Assembly (NCBI GenBank): GCA_038380795.1
Contig: CM076279.1
Coordinates: forward strand, 7,331,001 to 7,395,000
Direction of reading: 5' to 3'
DNA length: 64,000 nucleotides
Source: Pyrocephalus nanus
Taxonomy: Eukaryota > Chordata > Aves > Passeriformes > Tyrannidae
In this document: piece after piece, positions 48,001-60,000 of the stretch
Layout: the number at the start of each line of letters is the position of its first letter
How positions within the stretch are numbered: the first letter of the stretch is position 1
Position numbers and translations under genes: made by a program
The notes under the pieces: generated by a model
The model's input: only the letters and a program-made list of their open reading frames with translations
Databases searched by the model: none
What the model was told of the DNA's origin: nothing

Positions 48001-51000
48001 AAAAAAAAATTCACAAAGCTGCCTTAAAGAAATGAACAACACAAATATGGAAGAGAAGAAAACAAAGGAGCAGTAGGAAAAACACATCTGCCGGTGTGGC
48101 CCCCCAGCGTTGAAGGCTGTCGAGAGCCTCCAAGGGACCCGAAGCCCAGGCACTGTCCATCAGTTCTAGGTGCACTGTCCTGCCCTGGGAATGCTCCAAG
48201 CAGACATGAGCAGCGATGCCTGGGAGATGCTGTGTGCCCATCACCCCCTGGAGCCTGTTGCACAGTCCTGAGTACGAAACCCCCATCCCACTGCTGTCCA
48301 TAGGATATGTCCCCTCAGTGTCCCCAGGTGACATTTGTTGCCACAGAGGAATCAGCCCAAGGACTTGCAGGACTTATGGCCCTGGAAACCTGAGCAGCCA
48401 CTGCTCAGCTGGTTTGGATGGAGCTGCTGGAGCAAAGAGTTTGAATTTGCCAGCTGCAGGTATGCTTTTCCATTGTTTATTAGCAGGATCCTGAAAAGCA
48501 ATTCCCATTGAGCCCCATGGGTATCTCTGACCTTCATTCAGTTCATTCCACCACTGCCCTCCCAGGTGAAAAATACAGTGACAGTAACAGCCCTGCTCAG
48601 TGTTTTATAGGGTGGGGGCTTCAGGCACAATAAAGATATAACAAAGGAAAGAAAACAATCAATTTCTTCCTGATGGCACCGATGCAGAATCATTTCTGCT
48701 GCTGACTCGGGAGCAGGGAAGGTCTCTGGATTTACTCTGCCTAACACGATACCCTGCCCATACCACAGAGATAAACTCAGCCAGCCCAGCTGCTGGAATC
48801 ACAGAGATGATTCCCAAGAGCCTCGAGGCAAGGCAGGACATGCCTGAGCCAGGGGAGAGGTGTGATCCCCTCGTCTTTGCCTTCCCCACTGCTCTCAAGT
48901 TTCCTCTTGGTTCTTTACGCCTCACCAGCTGTGATGGTACTTAGACCACGACAGGACAGGCAAGGGGTGACAAATGCCCCTAAATCATTCGGGGAGGTGC
49001 ACACCACTGGGAGGAGAATTGAGTCCAACAGCCCTTGCTGAGCCACCACAGGGAAATCAGTTCCTTGGAGTTCACCCAAGAGGGAAGGCGTGTGAGCTGC
49101 AAACATCTGTAAGGAAGCAGCCTGCCACAGAGCCCTCAGCTGTGGGGTTATTCCCTTGTATAGGCTGGGAAATCTTAAGCTAGAAAGCTTGGTTTCTGTA
49201 ACAGGACAGGTTCTTCCTTTCTTCATACAGGGCTCAGGAGGACATTTCAGGAAAGAAAAAGTGTTGACATGGACAATCCTCCATCTCTACCTGGCCCACT
49301 ATGTGGCAAATCCTCACCTCTCACAGCTGAGGAGACAGCCCTGGGTATGGACACTCCCAGTGTCAGCCCCATCTCAGGGAGCTCTAAAGCCTCACACTCA
49401 CTCACTTCGCTCCAGGATTTCTGAGCTGTGCCCATGTCCTTGGCTTGGAGAACACCCACAGGGCAAAGGGAAGGGAAGTAGTTACAGATCAGGTCCTCAA
49501 CAGATATACCTCAACACAGTACTAACGGGATCAGGAGAACTACAGCAGTTGCATCAGCTGGAAAATTTGGTCTAAGCATCCAGAGAAGAAGCTTGAACAG
49601 CTCCAAGAGTATATAGGGCCACAGTGTCTCCATCTCCTAAATCAGTGACTTCATTTGTTCTCTTGTCTTCCTGGGTGGGAGAGGTCTGGAACCCTGGTGC
49701 TCTGAGACTGCCAGAGCAATATGGGGAAGAGAGATCTGAGCACACCCAGCTTGCTCCAAGGACACGTCAATCTGGTGGGCTTGGGCAGGAAGAAAAAGGA
49801 AACTCAGCTTACCTTTGCTCTTCCTCGAGCTCCTCTTTGGACATCATTGACTTGTACTGGTTTCCCCTCAGCTTTCCAGGACTGTATTTAAAAGAGAACG
49901 TCTCATCTGCAGCTGGAGAGGGGAGACAAAAAAGAGCAAGAGATCTGTGAACCAGAGACCTCCCCAGAGTGCAGCCAACAGCGGTGGGGCTGTTCCCTCG
50001 GGATGCTCTCTGACCTCTGCTCCTGCAGCCCCAAAGGCTGTGGCCACCCCAACACACTTCCCGAGTCAGCTCCAGTCTCCAGAAAGCCCGGGCAGAGTCA
50101 GGGAAGCACTGTGGGTTGCAGAGGACAGCCAAGGTGCTGCTGGCCAGAGGATGGCAAGAGTCCCGGCTGCAGCCAGCGCTGGAAACAACGAGGGCTGCTG
50201 CGAGCGAGCAGCCTGCTTGGAAGCAGATCCAAGTAAATCCTAAAGCACAGGAACCATATGCTATTGTTCTCCCTGGATTCAAAGCCTTGCAAGCCCATCT
50301 TGGCTTATCAAGACATGCTAATCCTGCCCTGATTAACTCCTGGCATTTTCTACTTCTCCTCTCCAGACTCACATTCCTCCTCCCTCCCTCCCTCTTCTGT
50401 CCAGGGGCCCTTTCCCATGCTTGGGGCTCACGAATGGTGCCACGAAGAGCTGTCCCAGGCCACGTAGTCCAGCAGCTTGTGAAGAAAGGAGATGCCACAC
50501 GGCAAATTCCAGGACTGCGAGCAGCACTGAGCCAGGGCAGCCCCAGGAGCACCAACAAAGCTGGGTCCAAGTCCCTCTGTCACCAGCCAAAAGACCTGAA
50601 GAGGAAACCATGGTTTCCTTCTCCAGGCCTGGATGCTCTCCCACCCAGCTCGCCAGCCCCAGCCCTGTGCTAATTAGAGCACCAAAGCTCACAGACCCTG
50701 AGCCAAAGCTGATCCTTTTCCAATCGGATTTTGCTCGAGCACTATTTGCTTTTAAAAATCTCTCCCCTGCTTTATCTTCCTACAGATGGGAGGAAACAAC
50801 AGGAGGGGAGGTCAATCCAAAAGGCGGCCCAGGAGGAGCGGCTGCTTTGGGTAGTCGCCTTTACCAGTTATCCGTGGGCTGCTTATCTGGGAACCTTTAT
50901 CTCTCAAGGACTGCAGGACTCAGCTGCTTCACATCAAGCCATCCAGCACTGCTGTTTCCACATCCACCCAGAAACATCTGCCGCTTCCCCCAACCCTCAG

Positions 51001-54000
51001 AGCCCTGGGGATACTTCCAAGGGGTGCACAAAAGGAAGATGTTATTGCATTATCTGCATGGCTCCTCAAAATTGCACATTATGCACAAACCAGATATGGA
51101 GGATGATACATCCCAGCACCAGAAAGGGCTCCCAAAGTGGTGAAACTCCCCTGATTTCTGTGGCAGGAGAGAAAGCTCTGACTTGTATATAACCCATGGA
51201 CCCCTCCTCTGCCCCCAGTCACTTAGGAAGCCCCTTCCAAGCCTCTCTACTGCTATTGTGGGCACCACATTCATGAAAGTTTTTCCTCCTCCACTTGCCC
51301 AAACAAAAAACACCTCATAGCCCCTTTCCTCCCTTCCTCACCCAGAAGGATTCAGCATCAGCAGCTTCCCCTCTGTTTTCCAATAAATACTGCCCTTAAG
51401 GATTTTTCTCCCTGTGTCTGAGATCAGCTGCTTGGTTTAGGCATTTCTCCAACCCCAAGCTCGTGCACACATTCAGCTGCTGCCAGACCTTGGGGACTGC
51501 CATGTAAAAGGCAAGTCAGAGCCTCATCTCATAGGTGAGGAAATCAGAGATCTCAGAAATGAGCAGTACTAACATCTACATTTCCTCACTTCTTTACAAC
51601 TCCATGCTCCTGGTCTTGAGGAGCTTCCCTGGGAAGTACTGGTGGGTTACTGCTCAGGTACTGATCTGGAGTGTTTCTCTAATCCCAAAATGCCATCAGA
51701 ACTCCTGGAGGAACAACAAGGCAAACCCTTTCCCTACCATCACCACAAATGTCCCAACACAAGCAGCCCAATGCTCTGCTCCCTCGTCCCCAAATATTTA
51801 GCTCGGCCATATCCCACTTCCTTCTGTGGAAAAACCCTCCCCATGGGCAGACAAACAAACCTGGCCAGCTGGAAACAAGCAGTAATGCTGCAGCTTATCA
51901 GCCCTTTGGAGTGCCATAAAAGTGCATGGAAAGAAAATTTATCTGGCTGCTGCTTTGGGAGATATTAGGAGAAAGAAAAAAAAAAAAAGAGGGTGTAACA
52001 TCCTGTTCCTTACCCTGGTGCAGAGCAGGAGCTGTTTTGTTACCTCTGTATAGCTCGCCTGCTTTCAAGGACAACTCAGATCGTTTCCCTCACGTGGTAT
52101 TCTGCCAAGTAAACTGAAATTTGGGGTTTTGCCTGGTCCTAAAAGGGCAGTTTAGTTGCCACCTCACCAGAAAAGAATAAGGGAAGAGGGAGGCAGAGAA
52201 ACTCCCCTTCTCCCTGCCCACACAGTGTGGTTAAAAAGGACCCAGTTTGCGGCTTTGGAAACCTCTGGCTGTTTTCTGAGTTCAGGAACTTTCTTTGCAG
52301 GTCGAAAACAAACTTCAGGAAACACTCAGAATAAGGGGAGGCTGGGTTTTCATGCAGACAGGGAAAACACTACAGAAATAGGAGGTGACCTACTTACTCA
52401 GAGCATCTGTGAGTTCATATTAAAGAAAACATTTGTCTTTCATCTCTCTGCCCTCACGTTGCCAGCGCTGTGACCCTGAGCTGGCAGGGTGAGAGCAGCC
52501 CCAAGAGTGCACCTCTTCCCTGAACATGCTTGCTCCGTGTTCCACATGTGCTCCCTGCCCCAGGTGGGGGGAAAGGCTGCTCCGAGTGGCTTTTGTCACC
52601 ATGGCAGCATCCCAGGCTAGTCACAGGCTGCCTGCACGGTCCCCTCGTGCCCAGGGGGAATCTCTGGCTCAGCAGGCAGCAGCTCAGAGGCTTGAGCAGG
52701 GCCAGGTCCAAGCTGGAGACAGTGAAGGAAGGAGTGAGGCTGCTCCCAGCAAAGCCAGGGCAGTGCCAGTATTCCCAGCTGCATCCCATTGCCTCCACAT
52801 CCCACTGAGCCATCGCTTTGCCCAGTCCCATCATAAAACCCTTCAGGAATGGTGTGAATAATTCAGGAGGGGAGTTGGTGGCTGTCTGCAGGAGATTCCT
52901 GGGGAGGACTGTGGGCTAGCCTGGACTCACAGCCACGACTGTCATCTCCTGATCCCAAGCCACAGCCACTTCAAGATCATGCCCAGCAGTGTCAGAGCAG
53001 CCCTGAAACAGAGCTGACCCCAAGGAGGAAGAGCCCAGCAGAGCAGCATTACTGAGCATCCATTTGGCAGGATAAATCCTTCCTCAAATCAGATCTCCTG
53101 CAGCCCTGTGTGGTAACATCCCCAGTCACCAGCACTGCAAGGAACTCTAACAGGGTGGAATAAGTGTATTTTGGGAGCCCTGCCTCAAAAAGCGCTTCCC
53201 CCACCTTGCAGGAATGGCACCAGGATTAAAATTTGATTCTCTGTGGCATTAGGCATAATCCTCCCAAGCCGGGGGATTGCCACACAGCACCTTAAAACGA
53301 CCAAGCAGAAAGTGGGGCAGGGAAGGGGGAACACACCAAGCTCTCCTCCTGCCCCAGCTGGCCCCAACCATCCCCAGCCAGGACTCCTGGGGACATCCCA
53401 GCACCGCCAGGGCTGCTCAGGAGAGCAAGAGTCCTCTTCAGACACACATTCCTGCTTGGGCACCATCTGTTTCATTTTCTTAGGAGTGCAGCAGTTGTCA
53501 CCCCACTTAGTCAATTAATCATTTTCCAATCAACTAATTGGCTAATCAGTTAAACGTGGCTCTGACTAAAGCCCCCGGAGATTGTCCTGGATGTGAGCAA
53601 GGAGCTTTTGGGGCGGCTGCCTCACGAAGCTACCCCACAGCAAACAGCCCAAGGGCATTTTGGGAAGCAAAAAAGGGGTAGGAATTTCTTCTCCATTTCC
53701 TGGAGGAAGGAGACCATCCCCAAGCACTCAGGGCTTCAGACCTGTCCGTAGCCTCCCTGCAGGGTGCTGGCTTGCTTGGCACTCACCATCCTCATCCTCG
53801 GGCTCTCTCACCACCAGCTTCTCGTTTTCTGAGTCCACCTCTTCCTCCTGGAGGAGTTAAAAACAGAGCAGCCGTGAAGAGAAGGTGCTGTGCTAAATAA
53901 CTGTGCTTGCTTAAGGCACCAGAGTCCTCAGGGCTGGGAAGCAGAGCCCTGAGCGAGGGCTGGACACCCTTTTCCTGCTTCTTCCATGGAATGGGCCAAA

Positions 54001-57000
54001 AGGATGATTTCTAATGAGTGAGGTTCGTTATTGTGCTTTCCCCTCACTGATCAGTCAGGGGGATCTGGCCCACCCAAAGGCTGAAGACTGCAAGTGCCTC
54101 CTCATAATCGAGGCGATTGTACCTTGTACCTGAGCACCCTCCAGGGCTGCACCCACTGTGCTCCCCACCCTGTCCAGGGACGTGCAGGGGACTGAGCCAC
54201 GGGGACTTCTGTGTGCCCCCAGGCCAGGCTTGCACAGACTGTGCCACAGCTGGGAAGGGTCCCCAGACAAAGCCACCTTGCAGCCACGGGCCAAGCAGCT
54301 GCTGCAAAGCACAGGAGCACTCACCAGTCGGGACCAGTGGTCAAACCAGTGCTGGGGGTTTGTGCTGGGACCCCTCCAGGAGCCCTTCCAGCCTCACCTG
54401 GCAGGACCCCCCAGAGACACCACTGTCTCCTGCCCATGCACCCCCAGCCTCTCACTCCTCCAAGAGGTGCCCACCCTCACACACTGTGGTGGCAGCAGAT
54501 CAGAGTTGATCTCTGGAGCACAGACAGGAGCAACAACAGCACATTTTTTGTTTGTTTTTGTTTGGTTTTTTTAAACTCAAAGCAATTTTGGAAGTTTTGG
54601 GGTTGCCTCCTACAAGCTACCACAAACTTTATCAAGCCCAGATTCCTTTCCCTTGCAGAAAGTCATGCAAACTGCAAGCAGGGAGGGAGAGGAGCATTCC
54701 AGCTCTGGAGATAAGTCAAGGACACATGGCAGAGCCCCTGCATGTGTGAGTTCCTCCTGCAGAGCACAGTGCCCCTGGATGTTAAAGCCCTGTGAGCTGA
54801 GCCCAGGGCCACCAGCACCCTGGGGCACATGTCCTCCTGAATCCTCCCAGTGCATCCCATGGGCTGGCATGCAAAGGGCAAAGCACATGGGAGAGAGGGG
54901 AAGGAGCATGAAGGGAGACTGTTGAGCCACCACGTTATCAAGGGGCACATGGGGAAAGTTGGGGTGAAGGAGACCCAAGGGAAACAGAGCTGATCTAAGA
55001 AGGACCACGCACAGAGCTGAGAACTGGCTGTGGATGAGCTGCTGGAGCGTGGCCCCAGCCCAGAACTCGGTTAGTTTGTCATCGGGGAGGAATGTGCACT
55101 ATTCACAGCCATTTGGCTTCTTCTTGCCACCCTGCTCCCCAGAAGGAGATGCCACCGAGCCCCCCGCCCACTGCAGTCACTGCTATTTTGGGCCACACTT
55201 CCAAACATGGGCACTTCCCGCTGGACACACGGGCTCTCCCTGAGGATGGCTGGGGAGGCACCCAAAGGAGCAGCCTCAGAGAGGGTGAAAGGAAGGAATG
55301 CTCAGCCCTGATGACTCATCCACAAGTCCAGGGCAGCAGTTCCCCATTGCATCCATGTCTCCCTGTGAGCCAGGACACCCCCAGGGAGACTGTCGAGGAG
55401 CTGACACAGAGAGAGATTTTAGCCTGTTCCTTGCCTGGGCATTAGGAACTGAGCATTTCTGAGCATTTATCAATGGCAGCAAGCAGGAAATTGGGTGTCA
55501 GACCTCCAAGGAAGGAAAATACCTCTGCTCCAACATAGAGAAAGGAACATTTGCTGGGAGCAGAGGGAGCAGCCAGGGCAGCCAGGCTGGCAGGCGACAG
55601 CAATGTGCTGTGGCTGTCTGGGAAGCCCCTGCTCGTGGCAGCCAGGAGCTCCCACAGCACAACATTTTTCTGCTTGGATGGCTCAGAGGCAGGTGCCAGC
55701 ACTTCCCTTCCCCCCCATGCCACAGCTCCAGCCTCAACATCCCTGTCCCTGTGCCTTGCCAGGGCTGCTCATTCCTGCAGCCACTGCTGCCCCCCCTGCC
55801 AGAGTCCCCCCAACTCTCTCAGTGTGACCCCACTCACTGCCCTCCCCCGGAGCAAGGGGACACCCTGCAGGGTTTGCTGTGCCACCCTCCCCAGGCTGGA
55901 TCTCCATCCCACGCACCTCTGCATGGCTGGGAAGCGTTGCATGGCCACACACATCCTCTGCTTGTCCTGTGTGCCCGAGGCTGGATCCAGGTGAGGCACC
56001 CAATGGTGGTATCTGGAAAAAGGCAAAAGGCTTTGAGCACAAACACCCCTCAACCCTCCCCATGCTCAACCAACCAGCCCTGGCAGCATCAGCACATGGA
56101 GATAAGTCTCTGGATGTGACCAGCAGATCATCTTGCCCCTATGCCTGAGCCTATGCTGGCTCTCATCCATGTGCCAAGCCATGGCATGGCTGCTGGAGTG
56201 AGGAACACCAGAGACCTCCAGTGCCCAGCCCTGGAGCCAGGGGTTGTAGCTCATGAGCTGCTCTCTGTGGCAGCCCCAGCCTGTGGGACTGGGACCAGTG
56301 CAAGGAGCCATCAGTGAGGGGCAGCAGCTCTGCCAGTGCCAGGCTTGGCTACCCGTGTGTCCTGGCAGGGCTGGAGGCAACTTCCCAGGATGCTGATGCA
56401 GCAGATCAGGACTAGCAGGAGGGGAGAGGAGAACACCACAGCATGCTCAGATCATTAATGCTTTCAGGGTCTGCTCTGCCAGCTGCCTTCTCCCTAATAC
56501 CCCCCGGAAACCTTCCCATCTCCCTGCAATCCCGGAGATGAGGCTTTCCCAGCCCTCTCAGCCCCCCATCAGCTCTGGATGGCCTCAACCCCCATGCAAA
56601 GCCTGCCTTCCCCTGCCCAAACGCTTCTCAGATGAGCCTTTCCCTGCTGTGCCAGGAGGGCTGCCGTGGAGGAGGATCTGTGTGGGCAGGGAGCAGGGAC
56701 ATCGTGTCCATGGCCTTGCAGTGAAATACCGGGCTGGGAGCGGCCCCTGGGCTGGCTGGAGAAACGATCCGCAGGGACAAAGCCCCACCTCGAGCCTGGC
56801 TGTGCCCACAACCCCTGCCAGCCAGGGAGGAGGGGAGAGCCTCCCTGTGTGTCCCAGCCATGGGATGCTCTGGGAGGAGGGCATCCAAAAAAAGGAGGGG
56901 GAAGGCGTTAGGACAACACTGCGAGACTTGACAACCAAAGAGGACACCATGGCACTGCAGGCACTGCTGTTCTAAAGGAGGCACAGCCCAGGGGGAATGC

Positions 57001-60000
57001 AGGAAAACCGTTTCGAGTGGTGGGGAGTGAGTGAAGAGTGGGTCAGGGCCAAATGGCAGCAGGAGCTGCTGGAGGAGACGGGACCTGAGCGCTCCAGCCA
57101 ACAGCCCACAAGCCACGAAAACCTCCCCGCGGAAAAAAAAAAAAAAAAAAAAAAAAAACAAAACAAAAAGGCGAGAAGCAGCCCTGCAGGGAGCCCGCGC
57201 ACGGCGTTATCCGAGAGCATCTGGAGGAGCCTTGACACGGACCGCCCGGTCCAGCTGCTGCGGCGAACAAAGACCTCATTGCCGCCGGCACCGGCGAGGG
57301 GACGCGATCGGCGGCAGCTGCGCGGCCCCGGGGCTGGGAACGCTCCCTGCCTGCTCCTGCTTGCGGGCAGGATGGACCCAGCACACTCCGCAGCACACCC
57401 CGTGCCCGCTCGCTCTGAGTCACACCTCTGCACGGCTTGCCAGGGGCTCTGAAAAGCCCCGGGTTAAAATCCAGCAAGTCATCTACCTTAAATAACAAGG
57501 CAGCCATCCATCTGCCTCGGCCTTTGGCAGCTCTTGGCTGCAGAGCCGAAGCGTTTGTTGGATCATCACAAACGTGCTTTTGCCCTTTAGCTCATGGCCA
57601 CGAGTGAGACGTGGCCATGAGTCTGTCAGAGGGGGCTTTGGACCAAAGCAGAGTGAGGAAAAAACCTTCAGGGACATTCTGGGCACAGTCAGCACTGACC
57701 AGGACAACCCTGAGTCTGCCAGGAGAAGATGGCTCAGATAGAGGAGCTTGGCGTCACGTCCCCAAAATCCCCCCTCATGGCTCTGCCACCACCAACCCCT
57801 CTCCCAGTCCCACAGGAGATGGAAGCCGAGCTCCCCACCACAGCATCATCTGGTTTTCAGCTCATTTCTGGCCATTTCCTCCCCACTTCCTCCATCCCTG
57901 GTGCAAACACCTCTGAGTAACACGCTTCCTTCTCAGAAGGGACATGAGGAGGCCACGGGGCTGGTGTGTCCCTCTCTCCCTTTCCTTAGTCGAAGGGACA
58001 GCCCTGGCACCTGTGGGCACGTCAGGGACCAAGTGCCCCACTCCAGCTTCAGGAGAAGGGAAGATCCCAGGCTGCAAAGCAAGAGAAAATTATCTTGGAT
58101 TAAACTCCTGGGCCCTGTGTGTTGCCATTTATGGCTGCACTTTCTGCTCCAAGCCTGATGCAAGACATTGCAAGAGAGAAAGAAAGCAGACAGGGGAGAG
58201 ACAGCCAGAAAGAGAGAAGCCAGGAGAAAAGGGGAAGAAAGAAGCCTTTTAAAAAAAGACTAAACAATAATGTTGGGCAGAGTTTAGCAAAGCAAAGCAG
58301 CTGTGTCAGCAGCTCCCCTTCACCCCACCGCTGGGGCTCTCCATCCTCCCCCTGGCCAGAGAAGCAGCTGCTACAGAACAAGAGCAGTTTTCCAGCCCTG
58401 GCAATGGTCCTGCCAGCTCCAGGGTGCCTGACAGGGATGTGCCTCACATGGAGATGCCGCTTTGCAGGTCTGACCCCCCCACAAAGTGTGGGAGCATCTG
58501 CTTCAGCCCCTTCCCCTGTCACTGCTACCGGAAAGGACAAGGCACGGGGTGGACAGAGCATTGCCAAAGCTCCAGGACCATCTCCCCTTTTTGCCCCAGC
58601 CTGTGGCCAGCAAACACCACACACCAGGACATTCCTTGCTGCCCAGATCAGCCAGAGGTTATCCTTGAGAGCAGGGGCAGGAGAACCCAGCCCTCACTTG
58701 GGAAGCTGGCCTGGCAGCTGTTTACAAGGATGGGCACTTCAGAAGGCAAAGAGTCCTCGTGGCCTCTGCTCCAGGAGTGCCAGCCCAAGGCTGTACCCAG
58801 CCAAGCAGGAACTGGGCAGCAGCCAAACCTTCAGGACTTGTGTAGGGGACACAACATAGAGCCCCAATGCCCCCCTGCCCCACAGCACGTCCCAGCACCA
58901 GCCCTGTGCTCCAGCCCCATGGCAGGACACGTGCACAGGCTCCCTAGGGGGTGACACATGTCCTGTTTTGCTTCCCATTTTCCAGCTACTGCAAGAGATG
59001 ATGCATTTGTCATCAGCACAAACTGCTCTGTATGAGAGCTGAGCACATCTGAGCAATCAGGGTCTGGCTGGGGAGCCCCACATTCCCTGGTGGGGGCCTG
59101 TGCCACTGCCAGGGCTGTGACAAAGGGTAGCACATCGCCACATCCCTTCCCAGCACACTGTGGGACGATGGAGCTCCTGCCCCAGCCCACTGGTGGTGCA
59201 GACACAGCCTACACAGCTGCCAATTAAAGCCAGACTTAATTAGACACCCTCTCCCCTCTGGCAAAGGGAAGGCAGGAAAGAGGCATTAGAGGGGGAGATG
59301 CTGATTTTTTTAAATGTAAAGAGGGTTCCTGCTGGGAGCTGGGTGGTTTATGCTGCCTGGTGTGCCCAGAGGGCACTGTGAGCCCCCAGGAAGGCACAGA
59401 TTGGGAAGGTGGGGAGCACAGGGGAAAGGTGCCAGGAGCTGGGCAGAAGAGACAGATGACAGAGCCTTAGTGCCTTTGCTATCCAGGTGCCAGCCCTGCA
59501 GCTGCCCCCCTCAGGCAGGGTTTGCATGTCCCCTCTCTGCTGCTGTCACCCACTTGACCCTGCTCTGTAGGAAGCCCCCAGCTGCAGTTAACCCTTGGCA
59601 ATCCCCCCAGGCTGCCGTGCCCAGCAGAGCCTGGCACTGCCTGCTCACCCTCCTCATCTCCAGAACATTCTGGCCGGGGTGGCATCCCAGAGGAGGCTCT
59701 GGAACAGCACTGAAACCCCTGCCTTGTCCCTGCCACCTGCCATTTCCAGGACAGAACTCCTCATTAGAGAACTGAAGTTTTTGACCGTTTCTCACAAGGA
59801 CCACGCTCTGCAGCTCCAGCGACGCTGCTGTTCCCACCCCAACAGCTTTTCATTAGGGGATTGCTTTGACAGCACTGCCTCATCCGTTAACAAGCTGGGA
59901 ATGGGGATGAGAACAGACAACGACAGACTAATTAACTTTTTTCCACTGATGGGAGCCAGCAGAGACAAGGGGAACCACTATCAGCAGTTAATGGAAACAA

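Larger units (their letters stand above)
36053..49812 (-). other. MXRA7: MXRA7 intron 3
   Basis: A 13.8-kb intron. It contains the proposed alternative last exon (39,040-40,783), a CpG-rich patch with two CACGTG boxes (41,760-41,985), an 11-base G run (39,604-39,614), a short TG repeat near 40,881-40,892 and small GGACA and GCAA repeats at about 44,931-45,041. I recognise no transposable element here and no nested gene. Confidence 0.75.

Noticed and set aside
49907..50570. Frame continuing upstream of MXRA7 exon 3
   Set aside because: It reads into intron 2 past a good acceptor (CAGCTGCAG); exon 2 joins exon 3 in phase at that acceptor.
58119..58859. 246-codon plus-strand frame in MXRA7 intron 1, and similar frames at 50,421-51,143 and 59,595-60,326
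   Set aside because: Open by chance in GC-rich intron sequence; no domain, no splice pattern, no family resemblance.
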